From: Dioscorea cayenensis subsp. rotundata
Taxonomy: Eukaryota; Streptophyta; Magnoliopsida; Dioscoreales; Dioscoreaceae
Direction: 5' to 3'
Length of the DNA: 64,000 nucleotides
Assembly: GCF_009730915.1 (NCBI RefSeq)
Contig: NC_052486.1
Span: 23,465,589-23,529,588 of the forward strand
A model generated the notes under the pieces. It did not search any database and was not told the DNA's origin. It was given only the letters and a program-made list of their open reading frames with translations. Below are positions 1 to 13,257 of the stretch, piece after piece. A program made the translations under genes and the position numbers. Position 1 is the stretch's first letter. Every line of letters starts with the position of its first letter.

Positions 1-1765
1 AAGCGGTGGGAAAATATAGTTTCTATAACAAAATACGTGTCGACAAGGTCAGTGTTTAACCCCCAGTGACAGGGTTATTGCATAGTTAATTGGGGACTAG
101 TTTCTATGTCAAAATACGGCATATTCACAAAAACGATGAACTAACAAAAATTCAAAAACAAGCAAAGTACAAGAATTTACAAGTAATACGATCCCAATTT
201 TTGTCATATCAAAAATACACCAGCTTAATGGAATACAAACATGAATCAGTATAATAAATAAATAATTCAAGATATATATGTCAAAAATAATCGAGAATTT
301 TCTTTAAAAATCTAAAAGTTCACAAAACTTGAATTTTTCAGTATATACATATAATAGGGTTTATATGCGGGATACTTTCACTCGATTAACGCCCAAAAAA
401 ATACTCCTCAAACCTTACACCTTGGCATGTCCTATATTTGGGAAAAAGATCCCTATTAGCTTTAAATAACAAAATCGAGGCTAACAAGCAATAGTATATA
501 TATATATAAAGATTTTTAGAAGGGTACAAATGCAAAAATTTCAAACTATTATTCTACACCCCCAAATATTGATTATCGTGAGGGCTACAACAGCAATTAC
601 CCACTCTAAGAGCTCAAATCAATAATTCCAACATGATCAATGAGTACTAAAACCCTCAAAACTTCACTCACATTTTTCCAAATCACAAATTTAAAAATTC
701 TGGGAATAATAGACACCTAACACTATGACATAGCCGAAATTCACATAATTTAGAGTACTACTCAATTTATAACATTCAATTGAATTTCTAACTATTTCTG
801 CAAAATTATAATTCAGACATATACTATTAAAATATGCATATCTCTTAACCTACAACTCCAAACTTAATGAAATTTTACTGACAATCATACAACTCAAAAA
901 GGAACGACTTTCTTATTTTTCACCTTATCTAATTCAATCTCCCTGATTATCAAAATTGGCCATGATTCTTCAAGTTCTGCACAGAAATATCATCCGAGAC
1001 AATTATACTAATGAGGCTATATCTCACAAACTACAGAATCATAAAATCTGAAATTTTGCAATTATTTAGATAACATCAAAATCTACAACTTTTATATTTT
1101 ACTCTCCTTCAAATTCTTCCTCTAATATCCCTAAAATCGGAGAGGAATTTCTGCTATAGTCAAAAACGAAAATCTGAAAACTATCAAACTAAAACAACTA
1201 GCAATTCCTTTCACATGGTGAAAGATTGTATCTCAATCAACTATACTTCATATTACATCAAACATATCATGCAAGATCTCATCCTTGAGATGTGATTTAA
1301 TCCATAAAAACATCATGATCAAGATCCTAAGTGCACACATCAACAGAGAAACAAAACTCCTTCAAACCACAAATTGGGAACAAACCCTAGAAACTCAAGG
1401 GCTAAATCTAAAGTTTAAAGGTGAATCACAAATAGGAACAAATTTTAGGGTTTCAAAAAGAAATAAATCTAGAGCCAACCGCATCAATAATAATCATTAA
1501 TTATGCAACAAGCTCAAAGATCCTACCTGAAAGAAGCAAAACAACTCTCAATAAGAAGATCCACTCGTCCTGCCACCCAGCACTCACCATGAAGTAAAGG
1601 AAAAGAGGGCTAGGGTTTTATAAGAGGTCGTGGTAGTGAAGTCTGCAATCAGATCGTGATATTTTGTAACCGTAAGGATAAGAGCAAGGGTTTTAAAAAT
1701 CTTATAAATCAATGGCTCGATTGAAAAAAAGCTTGCAGTCGACTGGCTAGGGATCTAATTTAAGG
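1..1765. other. Non-coding repeat-like DNA left of the Copia element
   Basis: No credible coding region is seen. On the reverse strand, near 1600-1620, there is a TATA-like stretch followed by an ACCCTAG-type leader. That arrangement is seen in plant LTR promoters, so part of this stretch may be an LTR of another old element. It does not match the Copia LTR at 7530-8062, and I could not place both ends. This is only a weak call. Confidence 0.3.
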
Positions 1766-4700
1766 GGTGGGGCTCACACTTTCTTTAACAGCTAAGAACT
1801 TAATGTCTATATGCTTAGACCTAGAAGAACTTCTGTTGTTATTTGAGAACAAAATCGCTCGCTCTATTATCACAATACAACGTCAAAGGTCTCTTTATGC
1901 TTTCTGACAACTCGTAATCCTTTTAACGAAATTAGCGAGCCCAAATAGCATGACTAGATGCCCTCATAACATGCGATGAATTCTGCCTCCATGGTTGATG
2001 AAGCAACCAAGGATTGCTTGGCACTTCTCCATGAAATAGCACCACCAGCCATAGTGAAGATGTAAACCCGGATGTCGACTTTCACTGACTATCCAAGCAT
2101 CCAAAGAAAGTCGGAGTCGAATACCCAATGATCTCAAGCCTCATCCAACCTCTAGTATGTGAGAGCCGTAATCCTTTATCTTCTGAAGATATCTAAAGAC
2201 CCTTTTGGCTGCAACCCAATGTTCTCTATCCGGATTACATTAATATCTTCCAAGCATTCCCACTATAAATGCCAAGTCAGGACGGGTACAGACCTGTGCA
2301 TACATAAGACTTCCTACTACATACGCATAGGGAATGTTCTGCATGTATTCGGATTCAATTCCTTCCTTAGGACACTGTTTTAAACTAAATTTATCTCCCT
2401 TCGACACGGGAGTGTCATGGGGCTTACAGTTCTGTATGCCAAACCTTTGCAGTATTTTATCAATATAGCTCTTCTGAGATAAACTCAAAGAGCCTTGTGA
2501 ACGATCACGATGAATATGGATCCCTAATACAAAGGATGCTTCACCAAGATCTTTCATTTCAAAACTTTCAAAGAGAAATTTCTTAGTTTCCCAAAGGATC
2601 CCTTTGTCACTGCTGCCAAGCAGAATATCATCAACATATAGAATAAAAAATATGTACTTACTCCCACTGAACTTGTGATACACACAATCCTCAACAGTGT
2701 TCACCTCAAAGCCAAATGAGAGAACAATATGATGGAACTTTTGATACCATTGTCGGGAAGCCTGTTTAAGCCCATAGATAGATTTCTTAAGTTTGTAAAT
2801 CATTTGATTAGTCTCCCCAATGACTAATCCCTTCAGCTGCATCATATAAATGGTCTCTTCAATGTTTCCATTAAGAAAGGCCGTCTTTACATCCATCTGA
2901 TGTAGCTCAAGATCAAAATATGCCACAAGTGCCATAATGGTCCTAAAAGAGTTTTTTGCGGAAACAGGAGAAAAAGTCTCTTTGTAATCGATGCCCTCCC
3001 TCTGAGTAAATCATTTCGCAACTAGACACGCCTTATACCTTTCAACATTGCCTTATGAATTCTTTTTGGTTTTAAAGACCCATTTACATCCAATCGGTTT
3101 CACACCTTCTGACAATGGGATAAGGTCCCAAACGTCATTGTCCTTCATGGATTGGATTTCCTCACCCATAGCTTCGATCCATTTATGAGAGTTTGAGCCA
3201 TTAATTGTCTCACTAAAGGTAACTGGATCATTTTCCATTGAGTCAATATATCCTTCATGCTCATGGAGAAATACTAAATAGTCATCCGAAATTGGATTTC
3301 TCCTTACTCTCGTGGACCTCCTTAGAGGCACTGGTTCTTCTTGAATTTGAGGTTGAATGTCTTGTTCCTCACCAATAACTGGTTAAGTACCCTCTTCTTG
3401 ATGGGTAGGAATAATATCATCTCTGTCATGAACCGAATGTTGTGTTTGAATGACAACAGGAAAAGAAACCTGACTGTGATCCTTAGCAACAACAGAGAAA
3501 GATGTATCCAAATCCTTCACAAAGACAAAATCATCACTTCGATTCTCCTCCCCAACCTCAACATCCTCAAAAACCGGCATTTCCGCTTTCAAAAAAAGGT
3601 TCTTGATGTAGGATTATAAAAACTTAAAAGCCTCTTGATTTTTTTCGTGAGTACCCTACAAAATAGCTACTTATCTGTCCTTGCATCCAGCTTTTCTTTC
3701 ATTAGGCCTATAAGGCCTTGCCTCGACTAGACAACCCCAAACTCGTAAATGGCTTAGGATAGGCTTCTTGCGATCCATAATTCATAAGGGGTCTTCTCAA
3801 GAGCCTTAGTGGGAACTCTATTTAGGAGATAGACTGCGGTCTTTAATGCTTCACCCCAGAGAGAGTTCAATAATGTTGTATGAGTAATCATACATCTTAC
3901 CATATCTTTGAGGGTTCTGTTTCGCCTATCTGCCACACCATTCATGCTAGGACAACCTGGCATGGTGTATTGAGAAACGATTCCACACTCCTCTAGGTAT
4001 TGAGCAAAAAGGGCCCGAATGTTGCTCGCTCGATCCATCGCATCTCACCGTAGTATTCACCACCACGATCGGATCCGATGACCTTTATATTCTTGCCCAA
4101 TTGATTTTTCAACTTCCGCCTTTAAATGACTTTAAAATAGTCCAAGGCCTCCGATTTCTCATGTAACAAGTAGAGGTAACCATAACGAGAGTAGTCATCA
4201 ATGAACGTAATGAAATTCCGTTGACCGTTCCAAGACGCCGTAGGGAAAGGTCCACAAATATCTGTATGTATAAGTTCTAAGACTTCTTTACTTCTCTCGG
4301 TCCCCACTTTTCTTTTGTTTGTAGTCTTTCCTTTAATGCACTCAATGCACACCTTATTGTTGGTTTTGTCAATTACATCAATAATTCCATCTCTTACAAG
4401 CCTATAAATTCTCTTTTCAGAGATATGACCCAAACGCTTGTGCCATAATGAGTAGGAATTTTCATTTTGTAATCTACGTTTTATTCCTTTAGTTTCAGTA
4501 TTATAGGATTCATTGTTTGTATTAACCATATCAACCAAATAAAAATTATCACTTTCACTTAATGTACTGGTTCCAACCAACATCGAATTAAAATGAAGAA
4601 CACATCTTTTATTACCAAAATGAACAAAAAAATAACCTTCTTTTGTCTAAAAACCGAAAATAGAAACTAAATTCAGTCTCAAGGATGGTACAATAAATGT

Positions 4701-6551
4701 GGTATTTAATTCTAAATAAAAACCAGTACGAAGTAACAATCTAAAAGTCCCTACGCCTACGACTTCTGCCTTTCCAATCTCCATATAGATGTATCTTTCA
4801 CCATCACTCGATGTTTGGCAGTTCAGGCAACCCTGCATTGATACACTTATGTGAGTTGTAGCAGTTGAATCCAACCACCAAGTATATCTAGGAACTGAAA
4901 CCAAATTAACTTCAAGACAAACTTTGAGCAAAAACATACCTTTTCTTTACGCGCCAAGCGATACTTAAAGGGCGCTCTTTCTTTACATGAGAAGCCTTCT
5001 TGTAGAAGAAGCATTTCAATTCTTTATGCTCTTTTTCGTGGGCCTTTGGTCTTCTTACACGATTTTGGTGTCACGAACTTTATCGTATTTCCTCTTCTTT
5101 TGAGGGCCTCGAGTTAGAAGATGCCAAATGCGCACTCTCAAACTTTATGTTGTTTTCGTTCTATCTTCCTCATGTACCAAAATGTGAGATGAGCTCATTC
5201 AATGTACACTTATCTTTCCGACGCTTATAGCTCACTTCAAACCCGACTAAATCGAGGAGGGAGGGAAATCAAAAACCAAAATGCACCGTAACATCTTCTC
5301 GGTAATTCAATTTTTTTAAGCCTTCAATTTCCCAAACTAGATGAAACATGTCGAGAACGTATTCACGTATGTTCCCATCACCCTTATACCGCATAGAGAC
5401 AAGTTTCCTTAGGACAGCACTCATCTCCGCCTTATCACTTCTTACGAAGCATTCCTCAAGGGTGTCAAGAAAGTGCCTAACATCATTTTCCTCAGACATA
5501 GTGTCCAGAAAAGTCTCCGGGATTGTATTCTTTATGATCATCAAACCAATGCGATTAGACCTCTCTCACCTCTCAAAAACTCTCCTATCCTCAAGAGAGC
5601 TTTGATCTGTAAGAGATACAGGACGTGGTTCTCTTAATGCATGGTCCAGATCCATACATCCCAAAACAAGTGTCACCTTGTTTTTCCAAGTCTTAAAGTT
5701 TGTGCCGCTAAGCACAGGAACGCCACTGAGTGTAGCAGACACATTGCCAACACTCATGATATCAACTGTTCATAGAGCAATTAACAAAAATCAACTCACA
5801 ATTAAATAACAAAAATATAATAATCAAGCATATAAATAACAACCACCCATCTACAAGTCAATTGTTGTGACAGTAAACCTAGTCTTTGGACAGAGATTCA
5901 ATTCACTAGTAATCAACTTGTTGCAATAATCAAGTTTTATAGTAAAATCTAGTCAAGTATGAAGTCTTCCTTTGGGCCGACTAAATACTCACAATAGACA
6001 CTTAATAACTATATATAAACAACTTATTACCACATGTGCAAACAAATCTCTGCCAGACAACAGTCTTCCTTTGGGCCGACATGTTGTCACATGAGCATAA
6101 GCATGCACTAATACCATGATTATTCACAAACAAAAAGTTTCCACAACAGAGGTCACTTTGGTGACATATTGTTTCTACCAATTGTAGTAAATACCCAAGA
6201 AAGCTATAAAAGCAACTCTAAGTTGTTATTTTCTAATGATTATTAAAACAACCTTATAATTATGAATTAAAAATTAAATTCATAATAATTAAACTAAAAT
6301 CCAAATATTATCCTAATCAAAATGAAAGTAAAATTTAAATAATATAAATTATTAATTGTGCTCTTGCACCTTGACTTTGGTGATAATGAAAATTAACTTA
6401 CTAAAAGTAAATATAAACATGTATTGAAATCCATGATACATGATAATTAATAAATCTTTATAGAAAAACATTAGCACAAGGGCTTGATAATTTCTCCAAA
6501 GTATAAAAAATTAAATCTAGTATATATATATATATGAATATCAAATCCATC

Positions 6552-7109
6552 TAGGGATAGCAACGGGGCGGGTCCGGTGCGGGTATTACCAAACCCGTAC
6601 CCGTACCCGATACCCAACTAGTATACCCGAACCCGAACCCAACGGGTTTTAAAAACCCAAATCCACACCCGCACCCGACGGGTAATCGGGTACCCGCGGG
6701 TATACCTGCCCCCGCCCCAATATTAAAAAAATTAATAAAAAAATATTATTTTTATAAAAAAAAATAACTTAAAAGTAATTATAATTTTTTATAAAATAAA
6801 ATAAAATAATTATAAAATTATAAGACCAAACAAAGAGGAAAAATAAAAAAATTCTAAATTGTTAAGTTGTAGAACATATTAGTATATATATGTGTGTATA
6901 TATATATATATTATATAAATATTTTAGTAATTTTAATTTCGGGTCAGGTACAGGTACGGGTCGGGTATTAGAATTCCCATACCCGCACCCACACCCGTTT
7001 CATACAAGTCGGGTTTTACCCGAACCCGACCCGAAACCAGGTCAAATCGGATTTCACCTGTCAAACTCGGGTCGAGTCGGGTCGAGTATGGGTATTATTA
7101 CCATCTCTA
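6552..7109. mobile_element. Non-autonomous hAT-type DNA transposon nested in the Copia leader
   Basis: The 558-bp element is flanked by a perfect 8-bp direct repeat AATCCATC (6544-6551 and 7110-7117), the target-site length of hAT transposons. The ends are imperfect inverted repeats: TAGGGATAGCAAC at the left, and TAGAGATGGTAAT when the right end is reversed. Subterminal regions are packed with CGGGTA/TACCCG repeats on both sides (about 6567-6720 and 6940-7090) around an AT-rich core. No transposase is encoded. Because it sits inside the Copia element, it inserted later. Confidence 0.85.
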
Positions 7110-7529
7110 AATCCATCACACTCATCACCTAGGGATAAGTCAAATAATTTAGTTCAGAAGAACCAATCCAATCATTCAAAACCAAATAAATAAATATATA
7201 TTTATATAATAACAATCTATGTTTTCAGAATTGAGAAACCATAGCACCACACGGTTTCCAAAACTGGATCAATATATATATATTAAATAATTATTATATC
7301 ATCTATATATATAATTTCCAATCTATTGAAAAACCATGCCACGACTTTCAAATATTTCTTTCAGAATTGTAATATAACAATTGTAATACATACCAATATA
7401 TGTGTATATACCATCATCATATTAGCATGAAAAGCCTCAACCGAAGCATGCATAATAAAATCAATAAATTCAAGATTTAATTATAATAAATCCTAAACAA
7501 TTCCAAAACAAGATGGCTATGGTACCACT

Positions 7530-8062
7530 TGATGGATCTTAATGGGTATAAACCCTAATTTATAACCCTGGATCTTCTTGCTTAGAGATTGCCTATGAAC
7601 AAAGAAAGTGGCGAAAGCGTACATGCACTTGAATCCATTGATTATAACGAAAGTGATTGGGTCTTGTGGTTCTTCTCACTGATCACACGCAGAGAGGGGA
7701 GATGGGAACCCTAATTCATAAAAACCTAATTCTGAATCTCAGATCGTTGCATGCTCAGTCAGGGACCACACCCTATTTATAAAAACTCTGTATGTGGCTA
7801 ATTACAAGTCTGTCCATCATAGATTTGACAATTTTACTCCCAGAAATTCTACACAACATATGATTAATATGTATATCCACACATTTAAAATTAGATAATT
7901 AGGACCAAATTCAAACTTGAATCAGATCACAAATATTTGGGTCCATTCAAAACTATAATATAATAAAATATACACAATTATAAACATTAGTTGTGTACGT
8001 CTACACAACTTATGCACATAGGTCCTTATATCCCTACATAATATGTGGTCCACAACCCAACA
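7530..8062 (-). repeat. 5' LTR of the Copia element
   Basis: On the reverse strand this 533-bp block starts TGTTGGG and ends CCATCA, the TG...CA ends expected of an LTR. It lies directly upstream of a tRNA-iMet-type primer-binding-like site (reverse strand TGGTACCATAGCC at 7514-7526). Its internal part carries a TATA-like CCCTATTTATAAAAA stretch on the plus strand. The partner LTR was not found, so the limits rest on the ends and the primer site only. Confidence 0.6.
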
Positions 8063-8198
8063 GAAATAACATGTCATATTATGTGTTCACTCTTATAAGT
8101 AAAAAGCCAAAACTAGTTCGATACTTTGGTATGATATAGAAGGAAATGGTGACTATTCTTAAAGAAGAAATATATGGATTCACTTGCACAAACATGTA

Positions 8199-8200
<2 letters not shown>

Positions 8201-8246
<46 letters not shown>
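8201..8246. repeat. (AAT)n microsatellite
   Basis: Uninterrupted AAT/TAA trinucleotide array. A second, shorter array of the same motif lies at 8493-8522. Confidence 0.95.
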
Positions 8247-8492
8247 GGGAAAAACAATGATAGTCCAATACTATTTATCAAAATTGTTCACACAGTAACA
8301 AATTAGGGTCCAATATTATTAATAAATATTGTTTGTTGGGTCTTGAGTGGGTTTCATGTAAGAAGAACAATGTTTCTTTCATTTCGGGGTTGTATGACAG
8401 AAGTATTTATTTTTATGCGGTCGTTAAGCCAATGTAATTAGTGCATCTCTGTACGTGTATGTCTTTTTTGACAGTGATTACCAATTTTATCA

Positions 8493-8523
<31 letters not shown>

Positions 8524-9040
8524 GGAAGAGGGTGACCCCCAATGGATGAAGGCAAAGGGTAAGTAGGAGACATGTCAGTGATGTCACCATTAAATCTAAA
8601 TAAAGACCTATCCAGTGCTCAACATGGCTTGAATGGAATCTCTCTTTCTATATTACATTTATTTATTTAATTTTCTAAACTTTAACATGAATGTATGTAT
8701 AGTACAATGGTGAATAATCAATAATCATCGCCTAATGCGGGGACAATGTAAGATAATTACAAAAACATAAAATAAAATTGGTTAAAAGAATATTTGAAAG
8801 GTATATTTTGAAATTTTAATTATATTTTATTCTAAATTTTATTATTTTATAAAGTCTTTTACTCATATTATAAAAATATATTTTTTGTTTTTTAACTTTA
8901 TTATTTTATCTTATTTTATAATAATAGTTCCAATGCCAAAGAGACATTTATTAAAAAAAATATACTGAAGAGATAAATTTCTGTATATTATTAGCAACCA
9001 AAATTAATTAAAAAATGTCAAATGTCACCTCACCCTCTTT

Positions 9041-9395
9041 AGGGTTTCTTTAGATTTAATTTTCAAAAACCTAGAAGTATTTTTTTATAAGTTAAGCGCT
9101 TCTGGGTTCAAAAAAAAATTGTTTGTATTGGTTTTTCTGCAAAAGCATAAGTTGTAAAAAAAACTGAAAAACGGTTTTTTATCAGAAACTAATCATGACC
9201 AGCTTATGGAAAAAAGTTAAAAACATGTTTTTAGCTTATTTTTATAGCTTTTACTTTTACAGAAAAATGTAATTCAAACACAAAATACAAAAAAAAAATG
9301 CTTAACTTACTTTGAAAAAGTAATTTTTTTCTCGAAGCACTACTACTAAATGTGAAAAAAACACTTTTTTGAGAAGCCAATCTAAACAAGGCTTT
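9041..9395. mobile_element. Probable MITE
   Basis: The ends of this roughly 355-bp segment are imperfect inverted repeats. The left end reads AGGGTTTCTTTAGATT and the reversed right end reads AGCCTTGTTTAGATT. The interior is AT-rich with many AAAAAC/GTTTTT-type inverted stretches and no coding capacity. The flanking target duplication is unclear, so the exact limits and superfamily (hAT-like would fit) are uncertain. Confidence 0.45.
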
Positions 9396-10590
9396 AAAAC
9401 TAACTTTTTAATTGCATTCACTAACTAGATATAACTCCTGATAATAATCATATGAAATGATATATATATATATATATACATATAAAAGAATATGTACTGT
9501 TGGGACGCCCATAGAATGTCCCCATATTTATAAAAAGGAAGAGAGGCAGAGTACATGAGAAAGATAAGAAGAAACTGGAAGCTGAACAGTAGTAGTTATG
9601 ATTAAAATGGTTGGATGTGAATCGAAACGGTCATTATCAACATTCAACATTCGTTGATTTCAATTTCTGCTAACTTTCCTAGTTGATGAGCCTATATATA
9701 TATATAAGGACTTATAATCTAGGAACATCCATAAATTTCAAATCTAAAGATAATCATGGTGGTTGTTAGATGATAACCCAATGGCTATAATTATCATAAA
9801 CAATGCAAAACCTGTTCTGCGGTTACAATGTCATACAACAATTATAAAACAGTAAAAATATATATAATGTTTATTTAAACAAAGCAATCGTTAAATAGTG
9901 ATCAAATAGCTATAAAAGAAAAATCCTCAAAAAAAAAACAGTAGTCCAAGGACGTTCCTTAATTATCATTTCCCTCCACATATATATATATATATATATA
10001 TATCACGTGATTAACATCCACATCACAAATCCATTGTCATTGCCATAGTGTTGCATGATGAACTCATCCCTCCCACCACAAAGAAAGCAGTCAATTTCCC
10101 ATTCAATAAGAAATCGCCACGTAAGACGGCTTCAGACCAGGCGTGGGCCCATGAAGGCACTAAACAATTAACCCCACGAGGAAATTTTCCCCCAAATTGG
10201 CAAATCACATGATTCACAACCACACTTAACAGAAAAACACATTTTCTTTTCCACAACAATCATATAATAATAATATAATTATGATAAAGTTTTCTTTTTT
10301 TATTATTATTTAATCATATGACATCCTTATAAATATCCAGCATCATCTTTCTTCATTTTCTCTAACAAGCAACAACAACAACAATAACAACAACAGACTG
10401 CAACATCTATCCATTGTTCCTTTTCTTCCCTTTCCTCCACCTTCAACTATATAGATATATTCAGCAACAACTTTGAAACTAGAAAGAAAACTATAAAAGG
10501 AATTATGAAAAGCTCAAACTATTATAACTATAAACCACAAACCCTAGACATGCACCACCACCACCACCACCACAATCATATCCAATGTTA

Positions 10591-11625
10591 CTAAACTTCA
10601 AGAACACCGAAAGGGGCACGGTGAGGAATGCCCTTGCGACGACGGGAGGGAGGACGAGCCGAAGACGGTCCTACTTCCGCAGCATTGCTCTTAACATTCT
10701 TCTTCTCCTGTGGATTATTGGAAGCAGATGGCCGGCGAATGCGTGGTGACCGTGGTGCAACGGCCACATTACTTTTTCCAACCTTGTTCTTCAATTGCTT
10801 CGATTCCGCCTTAAACTAACAACAACAATAATAACAATAACAATAACAACAACAATAATGAGTTAGATAATAATTTAAATAGTTGGGGATATATAGAATA
10901 AGATCATAAACAAGAGAAAGAGGAAGAAGATGAAGATGATGAGACCTTGCAGGAGATGGAACAGTAGAGGAAATTGTCGAGGAGGCTGCGATCACAGACG
11001 AGGCAAGTGATGCTGATATTTCTGCTAGCACGTATCTGGGGACGCTCATTCAAGAAGACGACCTTGGCGCTGTTGATGATGTAGGTCTGGATTCCGCTCA
11101 CATCCAGCACCTTTTGGATCTCTGGAACTCTTATGACATCATGGTAGGATGATCTCCTTATCTGTTAAAAAAAGATCAGACCAACTCTTGATAAAATTAA
11201 TACCAAAAAAAAAGAGAAGAAAGAAAGAAAAAGGAATGATGATGATGATGAACCTGAAGGACATGATGAGTGGAATGATCAATAAGGCAGAGAGCACAAA
11301 GAGGATTGCTGTTGTTACAGTCCAAGCAGTACATGTTGCATTCCATCTTGTGAGAATCAAAGGAGTGACGGGCACAGAAGATGAAGAAGTTGGTTTGCAG
11401 AAAATGGTTGTAGCCACACCGGCCAGTTCTTCTCCACCTTTGGTTCCTCCTGGTTTGATTAATGGTACAAGATAAATGAATCAAAGAAATATAGATCTGA
11501 TAGATTAGAAAAAAAAATATATAGATAGATCTGAGACTAACGATGACAATATTCTTGTCCTTCTGCTGCTGAGGAGGCGGCGGCGGAAGTGGTGGCAGTG
11601 GTGGTGCCTGATGATCTTGAGTCAT
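10591..11625 (-). pseudogene. PLATZ-family zinc-dependent DNA-binding protein with an apparent frameshift
   Basis: The plant PLATZ family comprises zinc-dependent, AT-rich-sequence DNA-binding repressors. Four reverse-strand exons fit splice signals: 11542-11625 (MTQDHQ start, proline run), 11254-11449, 10946-11161 and 10591-10815. Exon 2 encodes EEPKVEKNWPVWLQPF and then, in another frame, LQTNFFIFC...CNMYCLDC...CALCLIDHSTHH, the PLATZ Cys/His cluster. Exon 3 encodes [32 protein letters not shown] and the [15 protein letters not shown] module. Exon 4 is a basic tail ending in SRRRKGIPHRAPFGVLEV. All junctions agree in phase, but within exon 2 the frame slips by one base at the A-run 11401-11404 (T-run in the gene), exactly inside the conserved WLxP-L-FF motif. 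This is either a real lesion or an assembly homopolymer error, so functional status is open. Family identity is secure. Confidence 0.85.
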
Positions 11626-11829
11626 GGTTGAAGAAGTACCTTTGTCTGAAAGGGAGGGAGGATGTTGATGGTTATGACCTCCGGGAATGATGGGTCCAGG
11701 TGTGCATATCACTGTCAAGGAAATTGTTAAAAGGAAACTGAGACTGGCAACCCTGGGTTTCCAACCCTGAATATATACCGTTGATTGCAAGGAATCCCCT
11801 CGCCCGTTTGTGGACATCTGTCAAACGCT

Positions 11830-13221
11830 CCTTAGGGTATGACACGTATTTTTATAATAAAAACAAAATACGCATAACTTTACAAATATACGCTGCTTAA
11901 AAATTTTTAAATACAAAAAAGATCCTTCTGGATTGTATTTCCATTCCGATCGTGCCCTTGGAAATACACAAGATTTACAATTATGTACGCTATCTGCTTA
12001 AATGTTTCAATATAAACAAGATATATATTTTAAATTTTAAATTTTTTTTTATTTTTTGATGAAGGTGATAAGCACCGAACCCATTAGGGATTGTCAAGAA
12101 ACTTGTGTGTATGGTGATGCATCAAATTCGATTAGACATCACGTGGAATGATTAAAGTTCTATCACTTTGCACATCCAGAAATTTTTATAAACCAAACCA
12201 AACTAATATATTCTTTTGCCATGTAACCCTGTATGAGAGGGAAACAATATCCTTTCACGTAAAATCTAATGAGGTGATGTTATTTCACATTTTGAATTAA
12301 TATGAAAAAGATAATGTTGTGTTTGAATTAAAAATGATTTAAAGTATATATATCACATTTGAATCCTGTGTACTGTTAACATCAAACATGGTTGTTTTGC
12401 CAACAATGGAGTTGATGGATATCCAAGGACAAACCCCATAGTGAGATAGGGACAACCTTAAACACAATCTAGTTCATCACACCATTTAGCCTGCAGCATC
12501 TCTTCAAATTACTTCTAATTAACAAGATTTGTTTATGTTTAATAGCACAGAAAAGCTAGCAGTTAGTTATCTGACTAATCAGATTTGGATGGGCGCAGAA
12601 GCTAAAAGTAGATTATTTTTTTTCTTTGCTAATTTCTTTTTAAATTATAATTATTGCAAGATGAGAATGAAACAATCCACAGAATTATTGATTGGATAAG
12701 TCATTGGCACAATAGTAAAGCTAACTAAGGAAAAAGGCAGTCCATAATAATGTCATATATATATATATATAGGATCATGATGATTGATGAAAGCTTGAGG
12801 TTCTAAAAGGAGAACATTGCTTTTTCCAAAGCTGCAGTTCTTCTTCATTTGATGATCTAAGTCTATCTAATTCAAGTAATGTATGAAAAGAATAAAGAGC
12901 TCTTAATTAGATAATGATAGATTCCTCTACTTTTAGCCAGTCAACAAGTTTAGTACTTGCACTGTGCTTAAGATTGTCTGAATAAAAATTAAAAAAAGCA
13001 TTATAAAAGTACTCAGTAGCAGGAAATATACCCAAAATTCCTTCATAGTTATGAAGTTGGCATTTGACTGTCTGGTAGTTGGGTAGAAAGTCAGCCACCC
13101 TTCTGCAGATATATGCCATGATTCCATGAAGGGCCAGTGCTTGTCTCCACATGTATGGCCCTGCAGGTGAGTGGCAGATAAATTAAATACACTTGCTCTT
13201 CATGTAAATTTAAATTCTAGA

Positions 13222-13257
<36 letters not shown>

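Larger units (their letters stand above)
1766..8062 (-). mobile_element. Degraded Ty1/Copia LTR retrotransposon (fossil)
   Basis: Pieces of a reverse-strand Copia polyprotein appear in the usual Copia order: gag-like about 5270-5757, the protease/GAG-pre-integrase region about 4120-4940 (WWLDS protease motif), integrase about 3750-4580 (WHKRLGHIS, then a FIDDYSRYGYLYLL core), and reverse transcriptase about 2240-3330 (MDVKTAFLNG, YVDDILLG). The RNase H tail reaches about 1770. One LTR is visible at the high-coordinate end (7530-8062), next to a primer-binding-like site at 7514-7526. No matching LTR is seen at the low end, so the element is truncated there. The coding part is clearly broken, with at least half a dozen interruptions, so it is old and inactive. 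Age cannot be dated from LTR divergence with only one LTR. A hAT transposon is nested in its leader. Confidence 0.88.
8063..10590. other. Gene-free AT-rich stretch with microsatellites
   Basis: No gene is recognised. It holds (AAT)n arrays at 8201-8246 and 8493-8522, a MITE-like segment at 9041-9395, and a (TA)n run near 9980-10003. A 78-codon reverse-strand open frame at 10023-10259 resembles nothing I know. The last few hundred bases are probably the 3' flank of the PLATZ gene. Confidence 0.6.

Noticed and set aside
10023-10259. 78-codon reverse frame upstream of the PLATZ 3' end
   Set aside because: No recognisable domain, atypical composition and no splice or promoter context.
11149-11475. 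108-codon forward frame over the PLATZ exon 2 region
   Set aside because: Overlaps conserved PLATZ exon and intron sequence on the other strand and has no homology.
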